DNA of 24,114 nucleotides from JBBIGV01 sp037447335 (GCA_037447335.1 JBBIGV010000057.1:1-24114); one strand, 5' to 3'; numbered from the stretch's first letter, positions 12,894 to 21,386 are shown. Numbers and translations: made by a program. The notes: generated by a model from the letters alone, not told the origin.

Positions 12894-13607
12894 TTAAAAG
12901 AAGGAATCCCCAAATTTGAAAGATTTTACCATACCAAAAAATTCCGGCTGAAAGGCTTTAAATGCTTCTTCACCCCTCATTATCAGCTTGATACTGTAAT
13001 CTTCGTCTGATTCGGTCCTGATATATACAAGCTGCGAAACCTGCCCTTCCAATTCTTCCGGATCATTATAATATGCAATAAAATTATCCATTTTTGTGCT
13101 GTATTTGAATCTTGAAGGATTAAACAAATATTTTTCCTTCACTTCGAGATGAACATACGGAGGAGGGTTAAAAGTGCCGGAAGCCATCCAGAACGTAACA
13201 CCATCTAATTGATTTTTTACATCCTGATCAATGTAAACCCAGCCGGCAGGATACCTTACCCTTACATTCAATGTTGTTTCAGAATATATCTGGTGAAGTT
13301 TTGTTGTATCGGCATTCCGGGGAAGAAATTCATAATATTTTGAAATGGCAGTTTGATCTTCTTCATCAACAGGTTTTTCAAGCGTTTCTTTGAGCGGATC
13401 AGAAGCATAATAATCAGCAGGTGTATTTAGCTGTACGAATGCCGCGTTAACAAGCGACTTATCAATTGTTATTTTCATTACCAAATACGCGCCGAAAACC
13501 AGCACGATATGAAGAACAACCGAAAGTATGAGGCTCAGAAAAGGATTACCCTCACTGCCAAAGCTAAAAGGTGTAAAAGATATTTGATTTTTTATTTGCC
13601 GATTCAT
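12894..13607 (-). CDS. Single-pass membrane protein of unknown function
   Basis: A 237-residue protein. Residues 1-23 are polar, residues about 24-44 (LSLILSVVLHIVLVFGAYLV) form one membrane helix, and the rest is predicted to lie outside. The N-terminal anchor with S-x-x-x-H in the helix resembles TonB/energy-transduction anchors, but no TonB C-terminal domain follows. From about residue 110 the sequence VRVRYPAGWVYID and later MVKSFKF resembles PsbP/Mog1-type lipoprotein domains (Y-P-x-G-W start, x-S-F-x-F end). This is pattern similarity only. It is transcribed away from the SDR gene at 13708, the two sharing a 100-bp intergenic region. Confidence 0.65.
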   Translation of the reverse strand: MNRQIKNQISFTPFSFGSEGNPFLSLILSVVLHIVLVFGAYLVMKITIDKSLVNAAFVQLNTPADYYASDPLKETLEKPVDEEDQTAISKYYEFLPRNADTTKLHQIYSETTLNVRVRYPAGWVYIDQDVKNQLDGVTFWMASGTFNPPPYVHLEVKEKYLFNPSRFKYSTKMDNFIAYYNDPEELEGQVSQLVYIRTESDEDYSIKLIMRGEEAFKAFQPEFFGMVKSFKFGDSFF

Positions 13608-13707
13608 TTTTTAACAGGTGTATCTTCCATGGTCAATAATTCTTTTATAGCGAAGTTAAAATTACTAATTTTGTTCGCTTAATTCATGAACTTACTTAAG
13701 GAATAAT

Positions 13708-14745
13708 ATGAAATTTCTTGTGACCGGCGGAGCCGGTTTTCTTGGTATAAATTTAATTCGCTACTTGCACGAACGCGGGCATCAAATTGTTTTACTTGAT
13801 ATTGTCGATTTCGACTATCCGGATATGAAAGATAAAATAATTGAAATCAAAGGAGATATCAGAGACAGAGATATAGTTGAAAAAAGTGTTAAGGGAATTG
13901 ACCAGATAATTCATACTGCAGCCGCACTTCCGCTGTATAAACCCGAAGATATTTACTCTACAGATGTTGACGGAACCCGAAACTTATTGGAAGCGGCAAA
14001 AAATAATAATGTTAAAAGATTTATTCACATATCCTCAACTGCTGTTTATGGAATACCCGACCATCATCCATTAAAAGAAGATGATAAACTTGACGGTGTA
14101 GGCCCTTATGGAAAAGCCAAAATCCTTGCTGAAGAAGAATGCCTCATATATCGAAAGGCTGGAATGTGTGTGCCTATTCTACGCCCAAAGTCGTTCATTG
14201 GTCCGGAAAGACTTGGTGTGTTTGCTCTGTTTTATGATTGGGCAAAAGACGGGCACGGTTTTCCAATGATAGGTAATGGGAAAAATCGTTATCAGCTTCT
14301 GGATGTTGAAGACCTTTGTGAAGCGATTTATCTATGCGCAACTCTTGATGAAAAAATTGTTAACGATACATTTAATATCGGCGCCAAAGTGTTTGAAACC
14401 ATGAGGGAGGATTACCAGGCTGTGCTGGATTTTGCGGGCTTCGGGAAAAAGATAAAAGGATTGCCTGAGAAACCTATCATATTCACACTCAGAGTTCTTG
14501 AAGCGATGAAACTTTCTCCCCTTTACAAGTGGGTTTATGAAACTGCTTCGAAGGATTCTTTTGTTTCAATAGATAAAGCAGAAAATATACTTGGTTTTAA
14601 TCCGAAATATTCAAATAAGGATGCATTGATCAGAAATTATCAGTGGTATCTTGATCACCTTGAGGAGTTTCAGGATAAGAGCGGTGTCTCTCATAGAGTT
14701 CCCTGGAAACAGGGTATATTGAAGATAGCTAAAATTTTCTTTTGA
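13708..14745 (+). CDS. NAD-dependent epimerase/dehydratase (extended SDR)
   Basis: A 345-residue extended short-chain dehydrogenase/reductase. The Rossmann fingerprint G-G-A-G-F-L-G lies at residues 7-13, an acidic residue after the second strand (LLDIVDF) indicates NAD rather than NADP, and the catalytic SST...YGKAK elements give Ser 110 and Tyr 134/Lys 138. RPKSFIGPERLGVF and a QLLDVEDLCEAIYLC segment are typical of nucleotide-sugar epimerases. The substrate cannot be told; sugar-nucleotide or steroid-like epimerase/dehydratase roles are possible. The ATG at 13708 follows AAGGAATAAT. No cell-wall or sugar genes surround it. Confidence 0.88.
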   Translation: MKFLVTGGAGFLGINLIRYLHERGHQIVLLDIVDFDYPDMKDKIIEIKGDIRDRDIVEKSVKGIDQIIHTAAALPLYKPEDIYSTDVDGTRNLLEAAKNNNVKRFIHISSTAVYGIPDHHPLKEDDKLDGVGPYGKAKILAEEECLIYRKAGMCVPILRPKSFIGPERLGVFALFYDWAKDGHGFPMIGNGKNRYQLLDVEDLCEAIYLCATLDEKIVNDTFNIGAKVFETMREDYQAVLDFAGFGKKIKGLPEKPIIFTLRVLEAMKLSPLYKWVYETASKDSFVSIDKAENILGFNPKYSNKDALIRNYQWYLDHLEEFQDKSGVSHRVPWKQGILKIAKIFF

Positions 14746-14765
14746 GTTTTTTCTTATTTAAATAA

Positions 14766-14942
14766 TTATATTTTAATATAACGAATGAATATCTCTTTAA
14801 ACTTGACAAGAATTCTTTTTCTGTAATTTCTTTAACGGAAAATGAAAATGACGCTGAATACTGGCTGACTAAAACACCTGAAGAAAGAATTCTTGCTGTT
14901 GAATTTTTAAGACAAGTTGAATGTAAACTAATCAAAGGATGA
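14766..14942 (+). pseudogene. Start-less remnant of a small conserved protein
   Basis: An open frame without any ATG/GTG/TTG reads LDKNSFSVISLTENENDAEY, WLTKTPEERILAVEFLRQVE, then TGA at 14940-14942. The pattern W-L-x-K-T-P-x-E-R-x-x-A-x-E-x-x-R-Q belongs to a family of short proteins common in Bacteroidota-group genomes, often next to nucleotidyltransferase genes (recollection). An ATG at 14785 is out of frame, so a frameshift probably removed its start, and its C-terminus is short. The end overlaps the ribosome-binding region of the next gene. Confidence 0.5.
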
Positions 14943-14947
14943 TATTA

Positions 14948-15991
14948 ATGGTACAGAAGAAAGATTATCTCAAAGAGGTAATAAAACATATTGACATCAA
15001 ACAGCATAATGTTGTTCCGCTTGTTGATGCAATGAAGGATATGGCTTTTTCAGCCAGGGACTTAAATCGTGCCGCACAAATCTATGACATGATGTTAAGA
15101 GATAAGCAATGCGGTATCATATTAACACTTGCCGGAAGCCTCTTTAGCGCCGGTTTGAAAAAAGTTGTTTATGACCTCGTGATGAATAACATGGTTGATG
15201 CTATCGTATCAACAGGTGCTATAATTGTTGATCAGGATTTTTTTGAAGCGCTTGGATTTAAACATTACCAGGGAACAAAATATGTTGATGATAATGAACT
15301 TCGCGACTTGATGATTGACCGGATTTATGATACCTATATTGATGAAGAAGAATTAAGAATATGTGATGATACCACTGCTCAAATTTTTGATAGCCTTGAA
15401 CACCGACCTTACTCTTCACGTGAACTTCTTTGGGAATTCGGCAGGTATCTTGAAAACAATGGCGGACCAAAAGTTGACGACTCGGTTATCTGGGCTTGTT
15501 ATAAAAAGAATGTTCCGATTTTTGTCCCCGCATTCTCGGATTGTTCGGCTGGTTTCGGATTTGTCGTGCATCAAACAAATAACCCGGATAAGCATGTTTC
15601 CGTTGACTCTGCAAAAGATTTTCTGGAACTGACTAAAATAAAATTAGTCTGTAAAGAAACCGGTATCTTCATGATTGGCGGAGGGGTTCCCAAAAACTTT
15701 ACGCAGGATATTGTTGTTGCGGCAGATATTCTTAACGAAGATGCCTCAATGCATAAGTATGCAATTCAAATTACAGTAGCCGATGAACGTGACGGTGCGC
15801 TTTCCGGTTCAACTTTGAAAGAAGCAAGCTCGTGGGGTAAGGTTTCTATGACCTTCGAGCAAATGGTATTTGCCGAAGCTACTCTCGCAATGCCGCTGGT
15901 TGCAGGATATGCTTATCATAAAGGAAATTGGAAGAACAGAAAACCAAAAGAGTTTCAAAAGCTCTATTTAAAAGAAGCAGCTAATGTTTAG
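14948..15991 (+). CDS. Deoxyhypusine-synthase family enzyme (probable polyamine metabolism)
   Basis: A 347-residue member of the deoxyhypusine synthase family. The NAD-binding parts (TLAGSLFSAGLKKVV, VDAIVSTGAII, CSAGFGFVVHQ, MIGGGVPKNF) and the C-terminal DGALSGSTLKEASSWGKVS are present; the Lys in SSWGK (298) corresponds to the catalytic lysine that carries the aminobutyl imine. The ATG at 14948 has AAAGGA eight bases upstream, so it is preferred to the ATG at 14939, which overlaps that site. Bacteria have no eIF5A, the eukaryotic substrate, so the likely role is transfer of an aminobutyl group from spermidine to another amine, such as homospermidine formation; this is inference. A strong terminator follows. 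No other polyamine gene is nearby. Confidence 0.88.
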   Translation: MVQKKDYLKEVIKHIDIKQHNVVPLVDAMKDMAFSARDLNRAAQIYDMMLRDKQCGIILTLAGSLFSAGLKKVVYDLVMNNMVDAIVSTGAIIVDQDFFEALGFKHYQGTKYVDDNELRDLMIDRIYDTYIDEEELRICDDTTAQIFDSLEHRPYSSRELLWEFGRYLENNGGPKVDDSVIWACYKKNVPIFVPAFSDCSAGFGFVVHQTNNPDKHVSVDSAKDFLELTKIKLVCKETGIFMIGGGVPKNFTQDIVVAADILNEDASMHKYAIQITVADERDGALSGSTLKEASSWGKVSMTFEQMVFAEATLAMPLVAGYAYHKGNWKNRKPKEFQKLYLKEAANV

Positions 15992-16013
15992 ATAATCTTT
16001 TGTTTTATCAAAG

Positions 16014-16038
16014 CGTCCCGATTTTCGGGACGTTTTTT
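16014..16038 (+). terminator. Intrinsic terminator after the deoxyhypusine-synthase-like gene
   Basis: CGTCCCG, ATTTT loop, CGGGACG, then six T's: a GC-rich seven-base-pair stem with a U-tract, 22 bp after the stop codon. Confidence 0.9.
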
Positions 16039-16149
16039 ATTTCATTGATTTGTGATGATCAGCAACAAATCAACCTATTTATTTTGTTTTTTGTATTTAA
16101 AAGTTTGAATTTTCCTTCGATAAATATTTTTTTATAGGTAAAAGATTAA

Positions 16150-17490
16150 ATGAGAATTATAATTGCAGGTATGGGTGATGTTGGATACCATCTTGCAAAA
16201 CAGCTTTCCAGTGAAGCTCATGATATCATTGCTATTGATACAGATCAGCAAAGACTATCCTATACACATTCGATGACGGATATTCTTACGATAAATGGAT
16301 CATCAACCTCAATAAGTGTTCTAAAAGAAGCAAAAATAGATAAAGCTGATCTGATAGTTTCAGTCACTTCTTCGGAAGAAGTTAACCTCACAACTTCAAT
16401 AATTGGCAAAAAGCTTGGGGCAAAAAGAACGATTGCGCGTGTGAGCAATGCTGAATATCTTGAACCGGAAAATGTTATTGGTTTTCATTCAATGGGTGTT
16501 GATTATATGATCTATCCTGAAGAACTGGCTGCAATGGAAGTTGTTAATCTTATTAACAGAACTGCGGCCACTGATGTTATTGAATTTGAAAATGGAAAGC
16601 TTTCGGTTATTGGTTTACGATTAGATAAAAACGCACCGGTTATTCACAAAAAACTTATTGAAGTTGCAAGTGCTAATCCTACTCTTGACTATCGAATTGT
16701 TGCCATCTACAGAAACTTCAGAACTATAATACCAACTGGAAATGACAAGTTTTTACCTAATGACCAGATTTTCGTCGCCACAAAACCTGAAGGAATTGAT
16801 AACATACTGAGACTTTCAGGAAAAGAGAATATCAATTTCGATACTATCATGATACTCGGCGGAGGTAAAATTGGAAGAAGAGTTGCGGAGGTTTTAAGTA
16901 ATAAAATGACGGTGAAACTTATTGAGTCGGATGAAGAGAAAACCTTTGAACTTGCCGATCAGCTTCCCAACACTCTGGTTATAGGAGGTGATGGAAGAGA
17001 TATTGATCTTCTGGCACAGGAAGGAATTATTGACGTGGACGCATTTGTGGCATTAACCGAAGATGCTGAAACAAATCTTATATCCTGCTTAATGGCTAAG
17101 CATCTCGGTGTAAAGAAAGCAATTGCACTGGTTGATAAAGTCGATTACATACCGCTCACACAAACTATAGGACTTGATTCGTTAATAAACAAAAAGCTTA
17201 TTGCTGCAAATAGTATTTCACGTTTTATAAGAAAACGGGATATGGTTGCCTACGCTTCACTGGAGGGAATAGATTCTGAAGTAATTGAATTTATTGCGCG
17301 GCCAGGTTCTGAGGTCACCAAACATCCCATTAAAGATCTTGATTTTCCCAAGAGTGCTATAATCGGCGGAATCGTGAGAGGAGCCGATTCTTTTATAGCA
17401 GTGGGAAACACCCAAATAATTTCTCAAGATCGTGTTGTTGTTTTTTCACTTCCTGAATCAGTTAAGAGAGTTGAAAAGTTTTTCAGATAA
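16150..17490 (+). CDS. trkA: Trk system potassium uptake protein TrkA
   Basis: A 446-residue peripheral regulatory subunit of the Trk potassium transporter. It has the standard duplicated layout: RCK/NAD-binding domain 1 starting IIIAGMGDVGYHLAKQL with IDTD at the end of the second strand, a TrkA_C domain (about 140-220), RCK domain 2 starting IMILGGGKIGRRVAEVL with ESDEEK, and a second TrkA_C domain from about 370. NAD(H)/ATP binding gates the TrkH channel. Its stop codon overlaps the trkH start by one base (TAATG), so the two are translationally coupled. A strong terminator upstream isolates the operon. All motifs are intact. Confidence 0.96.
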   Translation: MRIIIAGMGDVGYHLAKQLSSEAHDIIAIDTDQQRLSYTHSMTDILTINGSSTSISVLKEAKIDKADLIVSVTSSEEVNLTTSIIGKKLGAKRTIARVSNAEYLEPENVIGFHSMGVDYMIYPEELAAMEVVNLINRTAATDVIEFENGKLSVIGLRLDKNAPVIHKKLIEVASANPTLDYRIVAIYRNFRTIIPTGNDKFLPNDQIFVATKPEGIDNILRLSGKENINFDTIMILGGGKIGRRVAEVLSNKMTVKLIESDEEKTFELADQLPNTLVIGGDGRDIDLLAQEGIIDVDAFVALTEDAETNLISCLMAKHLGVKKAIALVDKVDYIPLTQTIGLDSLINKKLIAANSISRFIRKRDMVAYASLEGIDSEVIEFIARPGSEVTKHPIKDLDFPKSAIIGGIVRGADSFIAVGNTQIISQDRVVVFSLPESVKRVEKFFR

Positions 17491-18938
17491 TGAATATTAA
17501 ATTCGTTATTAACGTCTTAGGCTTTTTACTTATTCTTACAGGACTGTTAATGCTCACAGGCCTTCCATTCTCAATTTACTATGGCGATAATGATATTTTT
17601 GTTTTATTATTATCCGGTTTATCAACGGCATTATTCGGTTCATTTTTATGGTTCGTCAGCCGGAAGAACCTCGTTAAAGAAATTAGCAAAAGAGAAGGTT
17701 ACCTAGTAGTTACTCTTGGTTGGTTTTTGATGTCGGTTTTCGGTTCATTTCCATTTTTCTTTTCAGGATACATTCCTTCTTTCACAAATACCTTTTTTGA
17801 GACTGTCTCAGGATTCACGACAACCGGTGCATCAATATTAACAGACGTTGAAGCACTTCCGCACGGATTACTTTTCTGGCGCAGTATGACTCACTGGATA
17901 GGTGGAATGGGTATAATCGTTTTATCCATTGCTATTCTTCCATTTTTAGGAATTGGTGGAATGCAATTATATCAGGCAGAAGTAGCTGGACCCAGTAAAG
18001 ATAAACTTCATCCCAGGGTTCAGGAAACTGCTAAAAGGTTGTGGGCAATTTATGTCCTGTTTACTGCAGTTGAAACATTACTTCTTATGTTCGGGGGTAT
18101 GAGTTTATTCGATTCGCTATGTCATTCCTTTGGTACATTGGCTACAGGAGGATTTTCAACTAAAAATCAAAGTGTTGCCTATTATCAATCAACATACATT
18201 GAGTATGTAATAATTATTTTTATGTTTATTGGTGGTACAAGTTTTTCTCTCCACTATCTTGCATTGAAGGGCAATGTTTTAAATTATTTCAAAGAAAGTG
18301 AATTCCGGTTTTACATTTCTTTTACAGCACTTGTAGTTTTATCAACTTCTTTATACCTCATACTTCATAATGATCAAAACATAGAATCTGCTTTCAGAGA
18401 TTCTGCATTTAGTATTATATCTGTTATTAGTTCTACAGGCTTTGCAACAGTTGATTATCAGACCTGGGCTCCATTTTTTACAGAAATATTTTTAGTGTTA
18501 TTATTATTCGGGGCTTGTGCCGGTTCAACAAGCGGCGGAGTTAAAATGGTAAGGTATCAGTTATTATTTAAAAATAGTTTGCTGGAATTAAAACGTCTTA
18601 TTCACCCGCAGGCAGTTATACCGGTCAGGCAAAACAGTAAAGCCGTTCAGCCCGATATAATAGCCAAAATTGGTGTATTTGTTCTTTTATACTTTTTTAT
18701 TTTCGCTATCGGTTCGGTTATTCTGACTATCACCGGCTTAGATTCTACTTCAGCTATGGGTGCAGTTGCTGCATGTCTTGCTAATATTGGTCCCGGTTTA
18801 AATGTTACCGGTCCGGTCTCGAACTATAGCAGCGTTACCGATGTTGGTAAGTGGGTGCTTAGCTTTATTATGCTGCTTGGAAGACTTGAAATTTTCACAA
18901 TTCTAATACTTTTCTCTCCATCTTTCTGGAAAAAGTAG
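17490..18938 (+). CDS. trkH: TrkH potassium channel subunit (first copy)
   Basis: A 482-residue integral membrane protein with about ten to twelve hydrophobic helices in four membrane-pore-membrane repeats. The four pore loops with their selectivity-filter glycines are visible: VSGFTTTGAS, LATGGFSTKN, SSTGFATVD and ANIGPGLN. The GACAGSTSGGVKMVRY segment is the conserved loop near the gate, and the protein ends FSPSFWKK. It conducts K+ into the cell under control of TrkA, with which it overlaps by one base. A closely related paralogue follows after 45 bp. Confidence 0.95.
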   Translation: MNIKFVINVLGFLLILTGLLMLTGLPFSIYYGDNDIFVLLLSGLSTALFGSFLWFVSRKNLVKEISKREGYLVVTLGWFLMSVFGSFPFFFSGYIPSFTNTFFETVSGFTTTGASILTDVEALPHGLLFWRSMTHWIGGMGIIVLSIAILPFLGIGGMQLYQAEVAGPSKDKLHPRVQETAKRLWAIYVLFTAVETLLLMFGGMSLFDSLCHSFGTLATGGFSTKNQSVAYYQSTYIEYVIIIFMFIGGTSFSLHYLALKGNVLNYFKESEFRFYISFTALVVLSTSLYLILHNDQNIESAFRDSAFSIISVISSTGFATVDYQTWAPFFTEIFLVLLLFGACAGSTSGGVKMVRYQLLFKNSLLELKRLIHPQAVIPVRQNSKAVQPDIIAKIGVFVLLYFFIFAIGSVILTITGLDSTSAMGAVAACLANIGPGLNVTGPVSNYSSVTDVGKWVLSFIMLLGRLEIFTILILFSPSFWKK

Positions 18939-18983
18939 TTTCCTTCTTTCCTGCATATCTTCTTCTCACTAAATTTGTGATGT

Positions 18984-20432
18984 ATGAATTATAAAGTAAT
19001 TCTTAATATTATTGGCTTTCTACTTATCCTCACCGGTATACTAATGACTACCGGAATTCCGTTTTCTATTTACTACGGACACGATGATATTATCGCAATT
19101 CTAATCTCTTCCGGAATTTCTTTACTGGCAGGAGTAAGCGTTTGGTTTTTTACAAGAGATGCAGACAGGCAGCAACTGGGAAAGAGAGAAGGTTACTTAA
19201 TCGTAACGTTAGGCTGGCTTTCCATGGCAATATTTGGCTCAATACCTTTTGTTATCCATGGTTCTATTCCAAACTATACAGATGCTTTCTTCGAAACTAT
19301 GTCTGGCTTTACAACTACTGGTGCTACTATTCTTACAGATATTGAAGCAATGCCTTATGGATTGCTGTTCTGGAGAAGTCTCACTCAATGGCTTGGCGGA
19401 ATGGGAATTATTGTTTTATCCCTTGCTATTCTACCATTATTGGGAATAGGAGGAATGCAGTTATTCTCTGCTGAAGTACCCGGAGTAACAAAAGATAAAT
19501 TTCATCCGCGGGTTAAAGAAACTGCTAAGCGGCTTTGGGGAATTTATGTTATTCTAACAGCAACAGAAGTTGTTTTACTGTTGATAGGCGGATTAAACCT
19601 TTTTGATGCAATTAATCATTCATTTACAACAATGGCTACTGGAGGGTTTTCAACAAAGAATGCGAACACAGCTCATTTCGATTCTGTATTTGTTCAGTAT
19701 GTTTTTATAGTTTTTATGTTGTTTGCCGGAATGAATTTTACTTTACATTACTTTGCTCTCCATCTTAAGTTTGATGCATTCAAACGTAACACTGAATTCA
19801 AGTTTTACGTTTTGTTCATATTCCTTGTAACAATCTTTATAATGTTCATTCATAGACCTCACCACGAATTTGAGTTAGAGGAATCATTTCGCCAAACTCT
19901 TTTTCATGTTACTTCTCTGGTAACTACAACCGGTTATGTTTCATCGGACTTTGAAAATTGGGCACCTTTTTCCAGAATGATTTTCTTTGCATTACTTTTT
20001 ATAGGCGGCTGTGCCGGCTCAACAGGCGGTGGGATTAAATTTGCCCGACATTATTTATTGTTCAGAAATGGTTTCCTTGAATTGAAAAGACTGGTTCATC
20101 CCAGAGCTGTTATTCCGGTAAGATTCAATGGAAAATCTGTTAGTCCTGAAATTATCTCCAACGTTCAGGCATTTTTTATTCTTTACATTTTGATATTCGT
20201 TTTCGCATCAATAATTGTATCTCTGCTTGGACTTGATTTTGCATCTGCTGCAGGAGCAGTAGCCGCTTGTTTGGGAAATATCGGACCGGGAATCGGTATT
20301 GTAGGGCCAGCCGGAAATTTTGCGGCTCTCCCCGAGCTGGTAAAATGGATTCTCTCAGCATTAATGCTTATCGGAAGGCTTGAGTTGTTTACAGTTTTAA
20401 TAATTTTTTCATCTGCTTTCTGGAAGAAATAA
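18984..20432 (+). CDS. trkH: TrkH potassium channel subunit (second, tandem copy)
   Basis: Another 482-residue TrkH, the same length as the first copy and alignable end to end, including KREGYLIVTLGW, HPRAVIPVR and the end FWKK. The pore loops are MSGFTTTGAT, MATGGFSTKN, TTTGYVSSD and GNIGPGIG; the third loop has Tyr-Val-Ser where the first copy has Phe-Ala-Thr. The gating loop is GGCAGSTGGGIKFARH. The two genes differ at many positions, so the duplication is old. It lies in the same operon, 45 bp behind the first, and shares the single TrkA. The two channels may differ in selectivity or affinity (K+ versus Na+), or form heterodimers; this is inference. Confidence 0.94.
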   Translation: MNYKVILNIIGFLLILTGILMTTGIPFSIYYGHDDIIAILISSGISLLAGVSVWFFTRDADRQQLGKREGYLIVTLGWLSMAIFGSIPFVIHGSIPNYTDAFFETMSGFTTTGATILTDIEAMPYGLLFWRSLTQWLGGMGIIVLSLAILPLLGIGGMQLFSAEVPGVTKDKFHPRVKETAKRLWGIYVILTATEVVLLLIGGLNLFDAINHSFTTMATGGFSTKNANTAHFDSVFVQYVFIVFMLFAGMNFTLHYFALHLKFDAFKRNTEFKFYVLFIFLVTIFIMFIHRPHHEFELEESFRQTLFHVTSLVTTTGYVSSDFENWAPFSRMIFFALLFIGGCAGSTGGGIKFARHYLLFRNGFLELKRLVHPRAVIPVRFNGKSVSPEIISNVQAFFILYILIFVFASIIVSLLGLDFASAAGAVAACLGNIGPGIGIVGPAGNFAALPELVKWILSALMLIGRLELFTVLIIFSSAFWKK

Positions 20433-20538
20433 AATGTAGTTTGCTGGGGGGATCTGCCGGATTGCTCCCATCGTGCTTTGTTTCAACATCTTCTCAAAAC
20501 AAATGGTAATAAGATCTATTTATAATGAGGCTCAACCA

Positions 20539-21078
20539 ATGAAATATAACCCTGAATATCATCACAGACGCTCAATCAGATTAAAAGAGTATGACTATAC
20601 AAATCCCAACTGGTATTATATAACAATATGCACACACAATAAAAAATGTTTTTTTGGAGAGATAAAAGAAGAAAAAATGCTGTTAAATAATCCTGGTAAA
20701 ATCGTTGAAGAGGAATGGTTAAAAACCAGAGAGATCAGAGAGTATATTGATCTGGATAATTATGTTATAATGCCTAATCACTTTCATGGAATAATAATTG
20801 AATCATCCGTAGGGGCGACCCGATGGGTCGCCCCCCAAGCCCCCCAAGCTCCCACAGCCCTCAAAGCAACAACCTTACAGCCATGTTCCTTAGCTGCAAT
20901 AATAGGTCAATTCAAATCAAAGGTTACAAAAAGAATTAAACAAATTGGGATTCACAATTTTAAATGGCAAAGAAATTATTACGAACACATCATCAGAAAT
21001 GAAGAAGATTTATTTCGTATAAGAAAATACATTGAATTAAATCCTCTGAAATGGAAATCAGATAAATATTATTTGTAG
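20539..21078 (+). CDS. REP-associated tyrosine transposase (RAYT, second copy)
   Basis: 179 residues from the ATG at 20539 (MKYNPEYHHRRSIRLKEYDY), chosen because the first RAYT in this window starts in the same way; the earlier in-frame ATG at 20473 adds 22 unrelated residues. HUH motif PNHFHG (His 81, His 83), C-terminal NYYEHIIRN with the catalytic Tyr 147 or 148, and KYIELNPLKW. It is clearly a paralogue of the RAYT at 3492-4073, yet it is associated with a different palindrome, REP2. One REP2 copy is in frame at residues about 90-98 (SVGATRWVAP), the same position at which the other RAYT carries REP1. A second REP2 begins at 21075 and supplies this gene's TAG stop codon. A proline/alanine-rich stretch (PQAPQAPTALKA) follows the insertion. 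Confidence 0.9.
   Translation: MKYNPEYHHRRSIRLKEYDYTNPNWYYITICTHNKKCFFGEIKEEKMLLNNPGKIVEEEWLKTREIREYIDLDNYVIMPNHFHGIIIESSVGATRWVAPQAPQAPTALKATTLQPCSLAAIIGQFKSKVTKRIKQIGIHNFKWQRNYYEHIIRNEEDLFRIRKYIELNPLKWKSDKYYL
20809..20834. repeat. REP2 palindrome inside the second RAYT gene
   Basis: GTAG-GGGCGACCC, a two-base AT-type centre (GA/TG), and GGGTCGCCCC. It has the same GTAGGGGCG head as REP1 but a different inner stem. It is in frame between the HUH and Tyr motifs. Confidence 0.85.
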
Positions 21079-21103
21079 GGGCGACCCGATGGGTCGCCCC
21101 TAC
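21075..21103. repeat. REP2 palindrome terminating two convergent frames
   Basis: A full 29-bp REP2 with GTAG at one foot and CTAC at the other. The plus-strand TAG (21076-21078) stops the RAYT gene and the minus-strand TAG (21100-21102) stops the truncated HigA-like frame, so one palindrome closes both. Confidence 0.9.
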
Positions 21104-21386
21104 TGTGAACCAAATGCCTTTGCAAGCTCAATTTGCTTTATATTTTTTTCTTCCATTAAGAATTTCATTATATCAACCGGATCGGCATCTTCGACAGGGT
21201 ATTTTTTATTTTCGTAATAATCAATCAGCATTGCCAGTACATCAAGGTAATCATTTAAATCATCGGTTTCTTTGTAGTTATCAACAAGCTCCTCATATAA
21301 TTTGATTGCACTTTTATATTCCCGAACATTTCTTATTGCTTCAATGGGTTCTTTGAAATCAGCTTTTGATAAGATATTGTTTTCAT
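21100..21386 (-). pseudogene. HigA-type antitoxin, frameshifted and truncated by a REP
   Basis: The natural start is the ATG at 21386 (MKTISYQKLISKNPLK), overlapping the higB stop as ATGA. A one-base shift then moves the rest into another frame, which reads AIRNVREYKSAIKLYEELVD, LNDYLDVLAMLIDYYENKKY, DPVDIMKFLMEEKNIKQIEL, AKAFGSQ, stop. This is the HigA pattern (P-I-R-N-x-x-E-Y, then the start of the helix-turn-helix M-x-x-x-x-I-K-Q-x-E-L-A). The REP2 at 21075-21103 cuts the protein inside the helix-turn-helix, removing the recognition helix. An open frame with an ATG at 21456 covers this region, but its first 38 or so codons are out of frame with higB/higA and are not expected to be real. 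Confidence 0.7.

Noticed and set aside
13666..13673. Bacteroidota-type -7 box (TAATTTTG) before the SDR gene
   Set aside because: It matches TAnnTTTG and is 35 bp from the ATG, but no clear upstream element is present, and the rplM promoter in this genome looks like classic sigma-70. Too weak to annotate.
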